DNA of 64,000 bases from Chondrinema litorale (GTDB lineage Bacteria; Bacteroidota; Bacteroidia; Cytophagales; Flammeovirgaceae), in assembly GCF_026250525.1 (NCBI RefSeq), contig NZ_CP111043.1, positions 558,001 through 622,000 on the forward strand. Direction: 5' to 3'. Below are positions 18,323 to 27,346 of the stretch, piece by piece (the first letter of the stretch is position 1; every line of letters begins with the position of its first letter). Made by a program: the position numbers and the translations under genes. Under the pieces are notes generated by a model, which had not been told where the DNA came from, did not search any database, and saw only the letters and a program-made list of their open reading frames with translations.

Positions 18323-18355
18323 TTTGCATTTTTCTATATAACTATTCTAAGTTTG
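18323..18355 (+). promoter_or_regulatory. Bacteroidota-type promoter before the microprotein pair
   Basis: TTTG at 18323-18326 and TAAGTTTG at 18348-18355, 21 bases apart, match the -33 TTTG / -7 TAnnTTTG promoter known from Bacteroides. Transcription would begin about 10 bases before the ATG at 18372. Confidence 0.6.
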
Positions 18356-18371
18356 ATTTAAAGCAAAATTG

Positions 18372-18536
18372 ATGACATCACAAGAATCTACAAAAAAAGA
18401 CTCTAAAAATAGAATTAACCCATTTGAAGAGAAATTGAAAATAATGAAGGAAAATCTACAAAAATTGAAAAGTAGAAGTGAAGAGTTAGCTAAAAAGAAT
18501 AAAAAATTCCTTCAAATATCAACAGCGAATATTTAA
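18372..18536 (+). CDS. Microprotein A, 54 residues, coiled-coil-like
   Basis: A 54-residue ORF rich in lysine and glutamate. The core (residues 18-46) forms one amphipathic helix, EEKLKIMKENLQKLKSR then SEELAKKNKK, with leucines at heptad-like spacing. It shares the pattern EEKL...L..NL...K.R...LAKKNK with the ORF at 18614-18763, so the two are probably tandem paralogues. That conservation, and a good promoter match at 18323-18355, argue that both are translated. No homologue is recognised. It could be a small cytosolic regulator or a ribosome- or RNA-associated peptide; this is open. Confidence 0.55.
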   Translation: MTSQESTKKDSKNRINPFEEKLKIMKENLQKLKSRSEELAKKNKKFLQISTANI

Positions 18537-18613
18537 ACAGATATTCAACTTACTTAGAATACTACCAACACAATCACTACTAAATTAATCAATTGTTAAA
18601 ACTACAACCAATT

Positions 18614-18763
18614 ATGGACTCAGAACAAAAATTATCTAATAATTACCAACCAAAAGTAAATCTTCAAGAATTAGAAGAGAAATTAGATCTTTTAAAAAAC
18701 AATTTAAATCAAATTAAAAAAAGGACTGTAGCATTAGCTAAGAAAAATAAAATGATCATTTAA
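18614..18763 (+). CDS. Microprotein B, 49 residues, paralogue of A
   Basis: A 49-residue ORF, 77 bases after microprotein A. The first 16 residues are polar and unlike A. The helix that follows (LEEKLDLLKNNLNQIKKR, then TVALAKKNK) aligns with A without gaps over about 28 residues, with leucine positions and the LAKKNK end kept. DNA identity is low enough that the similarity is not just a recent duplication copy, so selection on the protein is plausible. Function unknown. Confidence 0.55.
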   Translation: MDSEQKLSNNYQPKVNLQELEEKLDLLKNNLNQIKKRTVALAKKNKMII

Positions 18764-19417
18764 ATCTTATTGAAAATTACTTCTTGATAATTTCTCTTAA
18801 GAAAAGCCCATATAAACTGCTTAAAAAGAAAAGTACCCGAACTAACATTATATAAGTTGCTTACTTACAGTGTTTTGACATTTTAAATACTTAACTGAGA
18901 AAATCGATATTGAAACAATGTTCGGTATAACAAGCGTAGCATTCCATAAGATGTTACGCTTGTTGTATTTTGTAAGAAGAGCTTTAAATTTATCAGTTGA
19001 GGGTGTTCTTTTAATTCAAATAATAGTACCTATTTCTAAAATTGCATATTGATTATTACACCTAATTAACAGCCTGTTTAAGACTTGTAACGATTTTTAA
19101 AGCACTCACCTATCTGCCCACGAAGAGTCAGTAATCTGGAATCTATTTTTTCATTTGTCTAAAGTATTATCTATTGTTTTTCCATAAGTTTTCCGAGCAT
19201 TATATACAAATTATTACTTGGAAGTTTAAGAAATCTCCACAAGCTTTTAAAGCCTACTTCAAAATTGATATTCGAAAGCTTTAGCTATTTTTAACTGACA
19301 CTGTGCTTCAAGACCATAGCAGGTCAAATGAAGATAACCAATCCGATATTATACTTGAATAGTTAGCTGAAAGTCCCCATTAAGCTATAATACTTTTAGC
19401 TCATAACATCTTATAAT
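18764..19417. other. Gene-free stretch with one hairpin
   Basis: No intact gene is seen. A strong hairpin at 18929-18964 is described separately. Around 19100-19300 the minus strand has short protein-like pieces (for example ARKTYGKTIDNTLDK) broken by stops, which may be gene debris. A reverse copy of the TCGGAT element (AATATCGGATTGG on the minus strand) lies at 19338-19350. Confidence 0.4.
18929..18964 (+). terminator. Hairpin, possible terminator of the microprotein transcript
   Basis: AACAAGCGTAGCA and TGTTACGCTTGTT pair at 12 of 13 positions around a 10-base loop, followed by GTATTTTG. The T run is weak. It is about 165 bases after microprotein B. Confidence 0.5.
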
Positions 19418-19482
19418 GTCGGATTTTTAATCGGATTTGGCGGAATAATAATATCTGTTATACTAAGAAAGGGCTACCTTTG
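19418..19482 (+). promoter_or_regulatory. TCGGAT-type promoter of the DUF2306 gene
   Basis: Two operator-like elements, GTCGGATTTT (19418) and ATCGGATTTG (19430), are followed by GGCGG, then TATCTG at 19452-19457 and the -7 box TACCTTTG at 19475-19482. The same order at the same distances occurs before the RND operon (20978-21043), with 57 and 58 bases from the GTCGGAT element to the -7 box. The shared layout suggests one regulator. Confidence 0.6.
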
Positions 19483-19494
19483 CAAAATTTGATT

Positions 19495-20319
19495 ATGGAT
19501 AAAGTTATTTCAAATTTTAAGTCGAGTGTGTTACTGCGATTTATGCTTAAGCTGCTGGTAATCACAGTCTGGGTAAGTGCATTGCTTTTTGGTCTTTATA
19601 TTTTAGCCTTCTATTTCGTTTCTTTAGTACAGGGAGATACTGCACAATGGAATGAAGTATTGCCGGGTTTACATGATGCACAAACAAAAGGCGCAACTGT
19701 TGGTATTGGATTGCACTTTGCTGCAGGGGGCATTATTCTTATTCTGGGATGTATTCAGTTACTTGAGTCTGTTAGGCTAAAGTCTCCCACTTTTCACAGG
19801 TGGGTTGGAAGGGTATATGTTATAGCCTCTCTTTTTACTGCTTCTGGTGGGCTGGTGTTCATCTTTATTAAAGGAACCATTGGTGGTTTTTGGATGGATA
19901 TTGCCTTTGCAGGCTATGGTTTGCTAACATTTATTGCAGCAATTAATACCATAAGATATGCACGAACAGGAAATTTTGAAAGTCATCGGGCTTGGGCAAT
20001 ACGATTATTTGCCCTTGCGATTGGATCATGGCTTTACCGAATGGAATACGGTTTTTGGTTTATGATTACGGATAGGTTATGGCACACCTCTAACTTTACT
20101 GGGCCATTCGATTATTTTATGGATTTCTTTTTTTACTTGCCAAACCTTTTTGTGGCAGAGCTTTTCATAAATAGAAGACAAATAATTAACAGTCGATGGG
20201 CTGAAGCAATAGTTGTTACTGGTTTGTGTTTTGCAACTACTTTTTTGGTTATGGCGACTTATTTTTTCACTAAAGAATATTGGGGACCGGCAATATTAAA
20301 TGTCTTATTTGATACTTAA
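19495..20319 (+). CDS. DUF2306 family membrane protein
   Basis: A 274-residue protein from the ATG at 19495, with about seven hydrophobic segments. The pattern HFAAGGIILILGCIQL, then FHRWVGRVYV and later FESHRAWAIRLFALA matches DUF2306, a family of multi-span proteins with conserved histidines and arginines and no firm function. An upstream in-frame TTG at 19480 overlaps the -7 box and is unlikely to be the start. Counted lines give about 42-45% G+C, above the local background. It shares its promoter design with the RND operon downstream, so the two may respond to the same signal. Confidence 0.85.
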   Translation: MDKVISNFKSSVLLRFMLKLLVITVWVSALLFGLYILAFYFVSLVQGDTAQWNEVLPGLHDAQTKGATVGIGLHFAAGGIILILGCIQLLESVRLKSPTFHRWVGRVYVIASLFTASGGLVFIFIKGTIGGFWMDIAFAGYGLLTFIAAINTIRYARTGNFESHRAWAIRLFALAIGSWLYRMEYGFWFMITDRLWHTSNFTGPFDYFMDFFFYLPNLFVAELFINRRQIINSRWAEAIVVTGLCFATTFLVMATYFFTKEYWGPAILNVLFDT

Positions 20320-20450
20320 GGTTAAAGTCCGCTACTCATTGACAATATATGACTCATCTATTTAGATAAATTACAGCTAAAATCCATAAGCTTGACCTCT
20401 ATTATTCTAATTAAAACTAGCTGTTCTCAACTCACCTTACAATCATCTCA
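20320..20450. other. Short gene-free stretch after the DUF2306 gene
   Basis: No gene, terminator or promoter motif is seen. It joins the DUF2306 gene to the 3' end of a decayed minus-strand gene. Confidence 0.4.
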
Positions 20451-20876
20451 TTATTTTAGCGATTGTGATCCTCTTTTTACATCGAAATCAAGATTCAGTT
20501 CATCCAAATTATGAGCAAATTCAGCTACTTGATAGTTCTCAAATTCTAATCTATTTGGTTACCTTCCAACATTGAATCAAGCAGTTCTTTAGCTGTTTTT
20601 AAAGCAACTGAAGAGTTAAACATTGGGTCAGAATTTTGAGAAAAAGCACTCTATTCTGGTGCTTTTCCCTTAAAGTGTTTGATTTCAAAAGTCTTCTTAG
20701 AATTCAGATAAACTATTCCGCAATTGGTTTTCCTTATTAAACATACCTTTAGTTCCTGTTTACAATAGAGGCTAACATGCCTACGCCTTTACTCGAAAGA
20801 TCATTGGGTAGGTATTAACCTCCTAAATGAAGCCCTTGAGCAAAATACTGAGCATCTACTACTACTCTCCAACTAA
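20451..20876 (-). pseudogene. Decayed gene of unknown family, frameshifted
   Basis: The minus strand reads like protein in pieces that change frame and hold stops. In order: VVVDAQYFAQGLHLGG, a TAA, YLPNDLSSKGVGMLASIVNR; then, after a frame change, IVYLNSKKTFEIKHFKGKAP, a TAG, and SQNSDPMFNSSVALKTAKEL; then, after another frame change, FENYQVAEFAHNLDELNLDF and a final TAA at 20451. The peptides have normal composition and continue each other in position, so this is a relic rather than chance. I do not recognise the family. It lies just upstream of the RND operon control region. Confidence 0.6.
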
Positions 20877-20936
20877 TCTATCACTCCAATCGCTTCACTG
20901 CGGATATTGATGTAATGACTATGTCAATCTACGCAT

Positions 20937-21043
20937 GTCGGAAAATTAATAAGCGGTCGGATATGTAATACCTCCTTGTCGGATATGTTCTCCGATTTGC
21001 CGGGTTTATACTATCTGCACCATGATGATTGCAGATAATTTTG
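20937..21043 (+). promoter_or_regulatory. TCGGAT-type promoter and operators of the RND operon
   Basis: GTCGGAtATG occurs twice in direct repeat (20956-20965 and 20978-20987, period 22 bases), with a related GTCGGAAAAT at 20937. The second copy continues into TCCGATTTGCCGG, making a partial inverted repeat. TATCTG at 21012-21017 and the -7 box TAATTTTG at 21036-21043 follow. Direct repeats two helical turns apart are typical of AraC-type activator sites, but no regulator gene is nearby. The leader to the tolC ATG would be about 110 bases. Confidence 0.6.
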
Positions 21044-21161
21044 CATTCGCGAAAATAACTCTTCAACCAATAATTAAAAGAATGACCATAATGATCTCTA
21101 TTTCTTTAAAAAAAATTTACCACTCAATAACTTTTAGTCATTTATTAAATGAACATAAATC

Positions 21162-22544
21162 ATGACCCGATTTATCCTAATCCTTGTTCTCTTCACTCCA
21201 AGCTTAGGCATTGCTCAGTCTCCCGTTGCAGAATCCGCATTACTAGATTCCTATGTAGCCGAAGGCTTAGAGAATAATCTGCAGCTTGTTCAGGAAAACC
21301 TAAGTGTAGATCAGCGCTGGACTGCCATACAGGAAGCTCGAGGACAATTTTTACCAGCAGTTTCCTTTCAATCGGATTATACCCTGGCTGAAGGTGGAAG
21401 GTCTATCTACTTTCCAGTAGGCGACTTGTTGAATCCAGTGTACAATTCATTGAACCAACTCACAGGAAGCTCGGATTTTCCCTCAAACCTAGAGAATGTA
21501 AATGAGCAGTTTCTGCCCAATAACTTCCATAATACCAGACTACACCTTGTCCAGCCTATTTTTAATCTGGATATTAATCACAATCTGAACATACGAGAGC
21601 ATGAACTAACGGCTCAAGAAGCCCATCGCGAAGCTTTTAAAAACCAATTGGTAAAGGATATCAAGGTAACTTATTTCAACTACCAACAAAGCGAGCAGAT
21701 AGTAGAGGTATTAGCCCAGTCTGAGGTTGTGCTAAAAGAAGTGTTACGAGTGAACAAGAAGCTGGTAGAAAACCAGAAAGCCACCAAAGAGATAGTTTAC
21801 CGCTCAGAGTTTGAACTAAGTCAGCTAGCCCAACAGCAGGCCGAGGCTCAGCAAAGTGTAATTGCCGCTCGCAATTACTTTAACTTTCTCTTGAACCGGC
21901 CACTCACTACTCCTATCGAAACCGAAGAAGATCAGCAAGCCCTGCCTGTTGATCTTTCGATAGACAGTACCAAGACTCAGCAAGCCTTACTGAATCGCCA
22001 AGAACTACGACAACTTACCAATATAAAAGAAGCAACCCTAGAAGCACTAAAAATGCAACAGCACCAACGTTTACCTAGCATCGCAGCGGTATTAGATGTT
22101 GGTTACCAAGGCTTCGGATACGAATTTGATGATAATCAAAAATATTGGATGGCAGCTTTTTCCCTGAAATGGGATTTGTTCACTGGTTTTCAGAACCGAG
22201 CCCGCCGTCAACGTTTTGCTTTGAAAGGTAAACAACTGGAACAACAAATCAATGTTCTGGAACAACAGATTCAACTGGAAGTAAACGACCATCAGCAGCA
22301 ATTGCAAGCTGCATATACGGCCTGGCAGGCAACCCGTCAAGGAGTACGCTCTGCCGAACAGAACTTCACCCTGGTTAGCAAAAAATATCAACAACAACAG
22401 GCTTCGTTGTTGAAGCTACTAGATGCCCGTTCCACCCTAACTCGATCTAAATTACAAACCACCGTAGCCCAGTTTGATTACCTCAAGAAAGCCGCCCTAT
22501 TGGAAAGCAGCCTAGGAGTTGCAGTATTGGAGGCTGGATACTAA
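21162..22544 (+). CDS. TolC-family outer-membrane efflux channel
   Basis: A 460-residue protein with a signal peptide (about 1-19, ending GIAQS) and two long helical halves, as in TolC/OprM channels: the repeats ELSQLAQQQAEAQQ and LEVNDHQQQLQAAYTA are typical coiled-coil tunnel helices. It forms the outer-membrane duct of the RND pump encoded by the next two genes (gaps of 72 and 44 bases). G+C is well above the surrounding genes, which points to horizontal origin of the whole operon. Transcription probably starts at the promoter near 21036. Confidence 0.92.
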   Translation: MTRFILILVLFTPSLGIAQSPVAESALLDSYVAEGLENNLQLVQENLSVDQRWTAIQEARGQFLPAVSFQSDYTLAEGGRSIYFPVGDLLNPVYNSLNQLTGSSDFPSNLENVNEQFLPNNFHNTRLHLVQPIFNLDINHNLNIREHELTAQEAHREAFKNQLVKDIKVTYFNYQQSEQIVEVLAQSEVVLKEVLRVNKKLVENQKATKEIVYRSEFELSQLAQQQAEAQQSVIAARNYFNFLLNRPLTTPIETEEDQQALPVDLSIDSTKTQQALLNRQELRQLTNIKEATLEALKMQQHQRLPSIAAVLDVGYQGFGYEFDDNQKYWMAAFSLKWDLFTGFQNRARRQRFALKGKQLEQQINVLEQQIQLEVNDHQQQLQAAYTAWQATRQGVRSAEQNFTLVSKKYQQQQASLLKLLDARSTLTRSKLQTTVAQFDYLKKAALLESSLGVAVLEAGY

Positions 22545-22616
22545 AACCTGATAACTTAAACAATAAAAATAGTATGGATTCTGGTCTCCAGTTTCCATTC
22601 TTCAAACCCAAATAAA

Positions 22617-23714
22617 ATGAAAAACATACTATTCCCCATTATAATTTTAACTTCTTCCGTAGCTTTATACAGTAGTTGCACGTCCAGTCAAGCGGAAGAG
22701 GTTCAGTCGCAACCACAGGAGATTGTAAGATCGGTCACGATAGCTAAAGTTGCTCCTAGTGCAGCACCCCTGAGCTTGGAATCCAGCGGCATTTTGGCAT
22801 CGAAAACAGAGATAAACCTTTCCTTCAAAACCGGTGGCATTATTGCCGGTATCTACACCGACGAAGGTCATATTGTAAAAAAAGGACAATTATTAGCAAA
22901 GCTGAACTTGGCTGAGATTAACTCGGCTGTTGCACAAGCTCAAGCCGCTCTAGAAAAAGCTACACGAGATTATGAACGGATAGACAACCTTTTTCAGGAC
23001 TCGGTCGCTACGTTGGAGCAACTGCAGGATACCCGCACTACACTGGAAGTAGCTCAAGCCAACTTACAGGTAGCGAAGTTCAACCAAAAGTATTCGGTGA
23101 TTTATGCTCCACAGGCTGGTAAAATCCTGAAAAGAAAGGCGGAAACCAACGAGCTGGTAGATCCAGGAAACACTATTTTTGAATTTGCCTCAGCTCTGAG
23201 TGCCCAAGTCATCCGTATTGGTGTTTCTGACCGTAATATCGTTCGGGTACATTTGCAGGACTCAGCTCAAATACACTTTGATGCATACCCTAATACCGTA
23301 TTTCCCGCACATATCTCCGAAGTAGCCGAGAGTGCTGATGAGCGCACTGGGGTATTTGAGTTAGAGCTTACAGTGGATGCTCAGGGTTATAATCTGAAAA
23401 ACGGCTTTATCGGTAAAGTAAAAATTTTCATCACCCCAGAAGAGCAGTATTACAAAATCCCGATGAATGCCTTGGTAGAAGCAGATGCCCAATCGGCGTC
23501 TATTTTCGTAACGGATGCCAAACAGCAACGAGCAAAAAAAATAAAGGTCACTCCGCTTTACATTGGCAATGACTATTTCACTGCCTCAGCAAATACAGAA
23601 ATTCCACTAAATGTCATTACTTCCGGAGTAGCTTATTTGCAGGATGGTATGAGAATTAGAACAGACAATGGAAACTGGCATCCAGAAAACCGACAGATAT
23701 CTCAAAATGATTAA
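22617..23714 (+). CDS. RND efflux periplasmic adaptor (AcrA type)
   Basis: A 365-residue membrane-fusion protein. The N-terminus is a signal peptide with a cysteine at about residue 21 (ALYSSC), so it is probably a lipoprotein, though the -3 position is not ideal. Two lipoyl halves flank a short hairpin (VKKGQLLAKLNLAEIN ... VIYAPQAGKILKR), followed by barrel and membrane-proximal domains. It links the TolC channel to the inner-membrane pump. Size and gene order are standard for Bacteroidota RND operons. Confidence 0.93.
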   Translation: MKNILFPIIILTSSVALYSSCTSSQAEEVQSQPQEIVRSVTIAKVAPSAAPLSLESSGILASKTEINLSFKTGGIIAGIYTDEGHIVKKGQLLAKLNLAEINSAVAQAQAALEKATRDYERIDNLFQDSVATLEQLQDTRTTLEVAQANLQVAKFNQKYSVIYAPQAGKILKRKAETNELVDPGNTIFEFASALSAQVIRIGVSDRNIVRVHLQDSAQIHFDAYPNTVFPAHISEVAESADERTGVFELELTVDAQGYNLKNGFIGKVKIFITPEEQYYKIPMNALVEADAQSASIFVTDAKQQRAKKIKVTPLYIGNDYFTASANTEIPLNVITSGVAYLQDGMRIRTDNGNWHPENRQISQND

Positions 23715-23758
23715 GTAAGATAATTACAGTCTCCCCCAAAACCAAAAACCAAGTTTCC

Positions 23759-26700
23759 ATGAAACTCCCTAATATAGCCATCAAGAATTATAAACTTGTT
23801 CTGATTGCCGTGGCTCTCGCCTCCTTATCTGGCCTATCTTCCTACCTAACGATGAAGCGGTCTGAAGATCCCCTTTTGTCCAATCCTGATTACATAATTA
23901 CGGTCGTATATCCCGGTACAGGGCCGAAAGATATGGAAGAATTGGTGGTAGATCCTATTGAAGAAGCTATTGACGAACTGGAAGACATTAAAGAGATCAA
24001 TACTACCATAGAAGAAGGACTAGCCACTATAATGGTAAAAGGTGTTTGGGGAGTTGATCCTGACGAGCAGCATGATGAATTAATTGCCGAAGTGAACAGC
24101 ATGAAACCCAGTCTGCCTGAAGATATCTTTCAGATTGAGGTAACACAAGTAACTCCCAAGCAAGTATCCATTATGCAGCTGGCATTGACTTCCGAAACGG
24201 CTACTTATCGGCATATGCATGATTATGCCGAAGAACTGGAAAAGCAGTTAGAGAAGGTAAACGGAGTGAAAACTGTGGAAATACAGGCTTACCCTGAGCA
24301 GGAAGTATGGGTCTCTCTGGATTTTCAAAAAATGGCCAATCAGAATGTGCCTTTAAGTCAGGTGATCAACACCTTGCGAGGAAATAATGCAATCGTACCT
24401 GGTGGGAATGTCAAATCCGGAGGACGATCCTTCACGGTGAAAACCAGCGGTGGTTATAAAACCATGGAGGAACTGGCGTCTACAGTCATCACATCAGGAG
24501 ATGGGAAACTAGTCTACCTGCGCGATATTGCCAAAGTACATCTTGACTGCAAGGACCAGCAATATTACGCTCGCTTTAATGGGGAGAAAGCTTTGTTTCT
24601 ATCGATTACCCAGAAAGATGACGTAAACATCCTGGAACTAACCGATGCGATCAATACTAGTATCATAGACTTTCAGTTCCAATTACCGGTCGAGTTAACA
24701 CTACATCAAGTATTTGTGCAAGGACCATCCGTATCTCAGCGCATCCAGGGTTTTGTGGGTAATCTGGGACAAGGAGTTGCCCTAATCGGCATACTCGTAC
24801 TTATCTTTTTGGGTGTACGCTCAGCAGCAGTCATCATCACCGTCATCCCAACCAGCATTATCATATCTATTGGTATGCTCAACGGTACGGGCTTCGGACT
24901 GCACCAGATTTCTATTGTGGGGCTGGTGATTGCATTAGGGTTGCTGGTTGATAATGCCATAGTGGTGGTGGATAACATCACCCGTTTTATGCAGGAGGGT
25001 TATTCTCTACGACAAGCAGCGGCTAAGGGTACTTCGGAGGTAGGCAATGCTGTCATTAGTTCTACCATTACTACCGTGCTTTCCTTTATGCCACTGGCAA
25101 TTATGGATGGTGCGGAGGGTTTGTTTCTCCGGTCTTTACCTTTAATTGTAATCTTCGCCCTGATCACCTCTCTAATTCTGGCTCTCACCTTTTCCCCTAT
25201 ATTGTCACGTTACATCCTCAAGGCTCCAATATCTGGGAAGAAGCCTTCCCAGATTGATCGGGGAATTCAACGTATTATTTCAGGACCCTACCGTCAGATG
25301 CTGAACTTCGGGCTACGTCATCCAGCCATTACTCTGGTGATGGCGATTTTAACCTTTATCGGAGGGATTGCTTTATTTCCACTGGTGGGAGTAAGCCTCT
25401 TCCCTACCGCTGATAAGCCATTGTACCTTGTGGATATTGAGACCCCAAAGGGTAGTAATCTGGATAAAACCGATGCAGCTGCCCGCTTCGTTGAAAGTGT
25501 AGTAGATACTATGCCAGGAATATTGAGTTATGCTACTAATGTAGGCCATGGAAATCCTCAAATTTACTATAATCGCTTAAGCAAAAGTTATACTCGCAAC
25601 TATGCTCAGGTACTGGTAAACCTAGACTCCTACGAAGAAGAGCAATTCTATGCTACATTACATCAGTTACGGGATGCTTTCACTCAATATCCGGAAGCGC
25701 GAATTACACTCTCCGAGCTGAAACAGGGTGTACCGGTAGAGGCTCCTATTGCCATCAAGATCCTCGGCCAAGATCTGGAGACAATTAAAGCTATCGGTAA
25801 GGATTTGGAAGCACTTTTCAAACGTACACCTGGGACTATCAACACCTATAACCCACTATCTATTGATAAGACTGATATTAAAGTGGACATCAATCGGGAC
25901 AAAGCCGGCCTGATTGGGCTATCGCTATACGATATTGATCTGGCAGTACGTACCAGTCTGACTGGATTGGTTGTGGATGAGATGACAATGGACAACGGTG
26001 ATCAGTTTAATATTGTAGCCCGTCTGTCCTATGACAAGCAGCTTACTTTGGGCGATTTCGATAAGATTTACACTACCAATATCACTGGCGATAAAGTACC
26101 ACTGAACCAAGTGGCTCAACTAAAATTTACTCGTAGCAACGCTCAGATCGACCATTATAACACCGATCGCACGGTAACCATCACCGCAGATGTGCTGGAC
26201 GATTACAATATCATGGTGGTGACTCAGCATATTCTAGACGAACTTGATCAGTACGATTTCCCAGAAGGTTACTATTATCATGTCTCAGGAGAGTACAAAG
26301 CACAGCAGGAATCTTTCGGAAACACCGGGCAGAGCCTGTTAATTGCTCTGATTGCCATTTTCGCTGTGCTGGTGCTCCAGTTCAAATCCTTCAGGCAACC
26401 GATGATCGTGTTTTCGGCTATACCGCTAGCTTTTACCGGATCTATTGTAACCCTTTTCATTACCGGCTGGACCTTCTCTTTCTTCGCTTTCGTGGGTTTC
26501 ACAAGTTTGGTGGGGATTGTGATTAACACCTCTATCATCCTGATTGATTATACAAATCAGTTACGGGATTCGGGTTTTAGCATGGTCAGAGCTATCAAGA
26601 AAGCTGCCGAAACTCGCTTCAAGCCTATCGTGTTAACCACCCTAACAACCATCTTAGGATTGCTGCCGCTGACTCTTTCTTCCGGTGACCTATGGCCTCC

Positions 26701-26830
26701 GTTGGGATGGACCATCATTGGTGGGATGATATCATCGACCTTCCTCACCCTAATAATTGTTCCGGTCTTATACAAGTTGTTCAGCAGTAAGCAAATACTT
26801 GAAGAAGAAGAAGTAATGGCCGAAGTATAG
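23759..26830 (+). CDS. RND efflux pump, inner-membrane permease (AcrB/HAE1 type)
   Basis: A 1023-residue proton-driven exporter with the full RND plan: one N-terminal membrane segment, a large porter loop, a block of segments around 330-490, a second porter loop and a final block around 850-1010. Segment 4 carries the proton-relay aspartates in GLLVDNAIVVVDNI. The length matches AcrB-like pumps. The closest subtype is the HAE-like branch of multidrug or biocide exporters, but the substrate cannot be stated. Codon choice is more G/C-rich than in flanking genes. It ends the operon; an unrelated decayed frame starts right after its stop. Confidence 0.95.
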   Translation: MKLPNIAIKNYKLVLIAVALASLSGLSSYLTMKRSEDPLLSNPDYIITVVYPGTGPKDMEELVVDPIEEAIDELEDIKEINTTIEEGLATIMVKGVWGVDPDEQHDELIAEVNSMKPSLPEDIFQIEVTQVTPKQVSIMQLALTSETATYRHMHDYAEELEKQLEKVNGVKTVEIQAYPEQEVWVSLDFQKMANQNVPLSQVINTLRGNNAIVPGGNVKSGGRSFTVKTSGGYKTMEELASTVITSGDGKLVYLRDIAKVHLDCKDQQYYARFNGEKALFLSITQKDDVNILELTDAINTSIIDFQFQLPVELTLHQVFVQGPSVSQRIQGFVGNLGQGVALIGILVLIFLGVRSAAVIITVIPTSIIISIGMLNGTGFGLHQISIVGLVIALGLLVDNAIVVVDNITRFMQEGYSLRQAAAKGTSEVGNAVISSTITTVLSFMPLAIMDGAEGLFLRSLPLIVIFALITSLILALTFSPILSRYILKAPISGKKPSQIDRGIQRIISGPYRQMLNFGLRHPAITLVMAILTFIGGIALFPLVGVSLFPTADKPLYLVDIETPKGSNLDKTDAAARFVESVVDTMPGILSYATNVGHGNPQIYYNRLSKSYTRNYAQVLVNLDSYEEEQFYATLHQLRDAFTQYPEARITLSELKQGVPVEAPIAIKILGQDLETIKAIGKDLEALFKRTPGTINTYNPLSIDKTDIKVDINRDKAGLIGLSLYDIDLAVRTSLTGLVVDEMTMDNGDQFNIVARLSYDKQLTLGDFDKIYTTNITGDKVPLNQVAQLKFTRSNAQIDHYNTDRTVTITADVLDDYNIMVVTQHILDELDQYDFPEGYYYHVSGEYKAQQESFGNTGQSLLIALIAIFAVLVLQFKSFRQPMIVFSAIPLAFTGSIVTLFITGWTFSFFAFVGFTSLVGIVINTSIILIDYTNQLRDSGFSMVRAIKKAAETRFKPIVLTTLTTILGLLPLTLSSGDLWPPLGWTIIGGMISSTFLTLIIVPVLYKLFSSKQILEEEEVMAEV

Positions 26831-27190
26831 CAAATACATAATCAGTCCGGAAAAACTATAAATGTTTTATCCTCAATAATAACAGGGCTGAATTATCAAT
26901 GGGAACAGGATAAGCAAAAAATCATCTACACTTTAAGGATTGAAGTAAAAAAGAAGAAACCTAAAAAATTCTCAAAAAAGAAAATGATGTTTTTTTCCTC
27001 AATCTCTCTTAAGGTTGTAATATCGGAATATAGCTACACCACTGAAGGTGAAATTCTAGAGAATAAAAACCTAAAAACAAATAGAGTTTAAGTCAAGCTA
27101 ACAGGTAAAAGTCTTGAAGAAAATATGAAGAAATTAAAGAATAAGTGGGAATGGTTTGACAATGCATTTAGAAAGCTTTTTAAAGGCTAA
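26831..27190 (+). pseudogene. Truncated gene fragment downstream of the RND operon
   Basis: Starting directly after the RND stop, the same frame is open for 86 codons, is broken by one TAA (27089), and continues 32 codons to a second TAA (27188). It has no start codon at its head. The translation (for example ITGLNYQWEQDKQK and LEENMKKLKNKWEWFDNAF) looks like real protein and the base composition returns to the AT-rich background. It is best read as the 3' remnant of a resident gene cut by the arrival of the RND segment. The family is not recognised. Confidence 0.5.
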
Positions 27191-27302
27191 ACTCATAAAT
27201 GATCAAAGTTTCCAAATTAGTGAAACATACTTTTTTTGAGAAGTAGAACAGTTGTATCATTTTTCACTCAAAAACTATATTTTACCATAACCTTAGATAA
27301 TA

Positions 27303-27336
27303 AAAAAGCCCTTTTAGCAAGCTAAAAGGGCTTTTT
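27303..27336. terminator. Terminator downstream of tRNA-Leu
   Basis: A perfect inverted repeat, AAAAAGCCCTTTTAGC and its complement, with a 2-base loop. It lies 10 bases beyond the 3' end of tRNA-Leu on the minus strand and works in either direction by symmetry. Confidence 0.8.
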
Positions 27337-27346
27337 ATGTAATGTG

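Noticed and set aside
19480..19494. TTG at 19480 as start of the DUF2306 gene
   Set aside because: It lies inside the predicted -7 box (19475-19482), so the transcript should begin after it; ATG 19495 is used.
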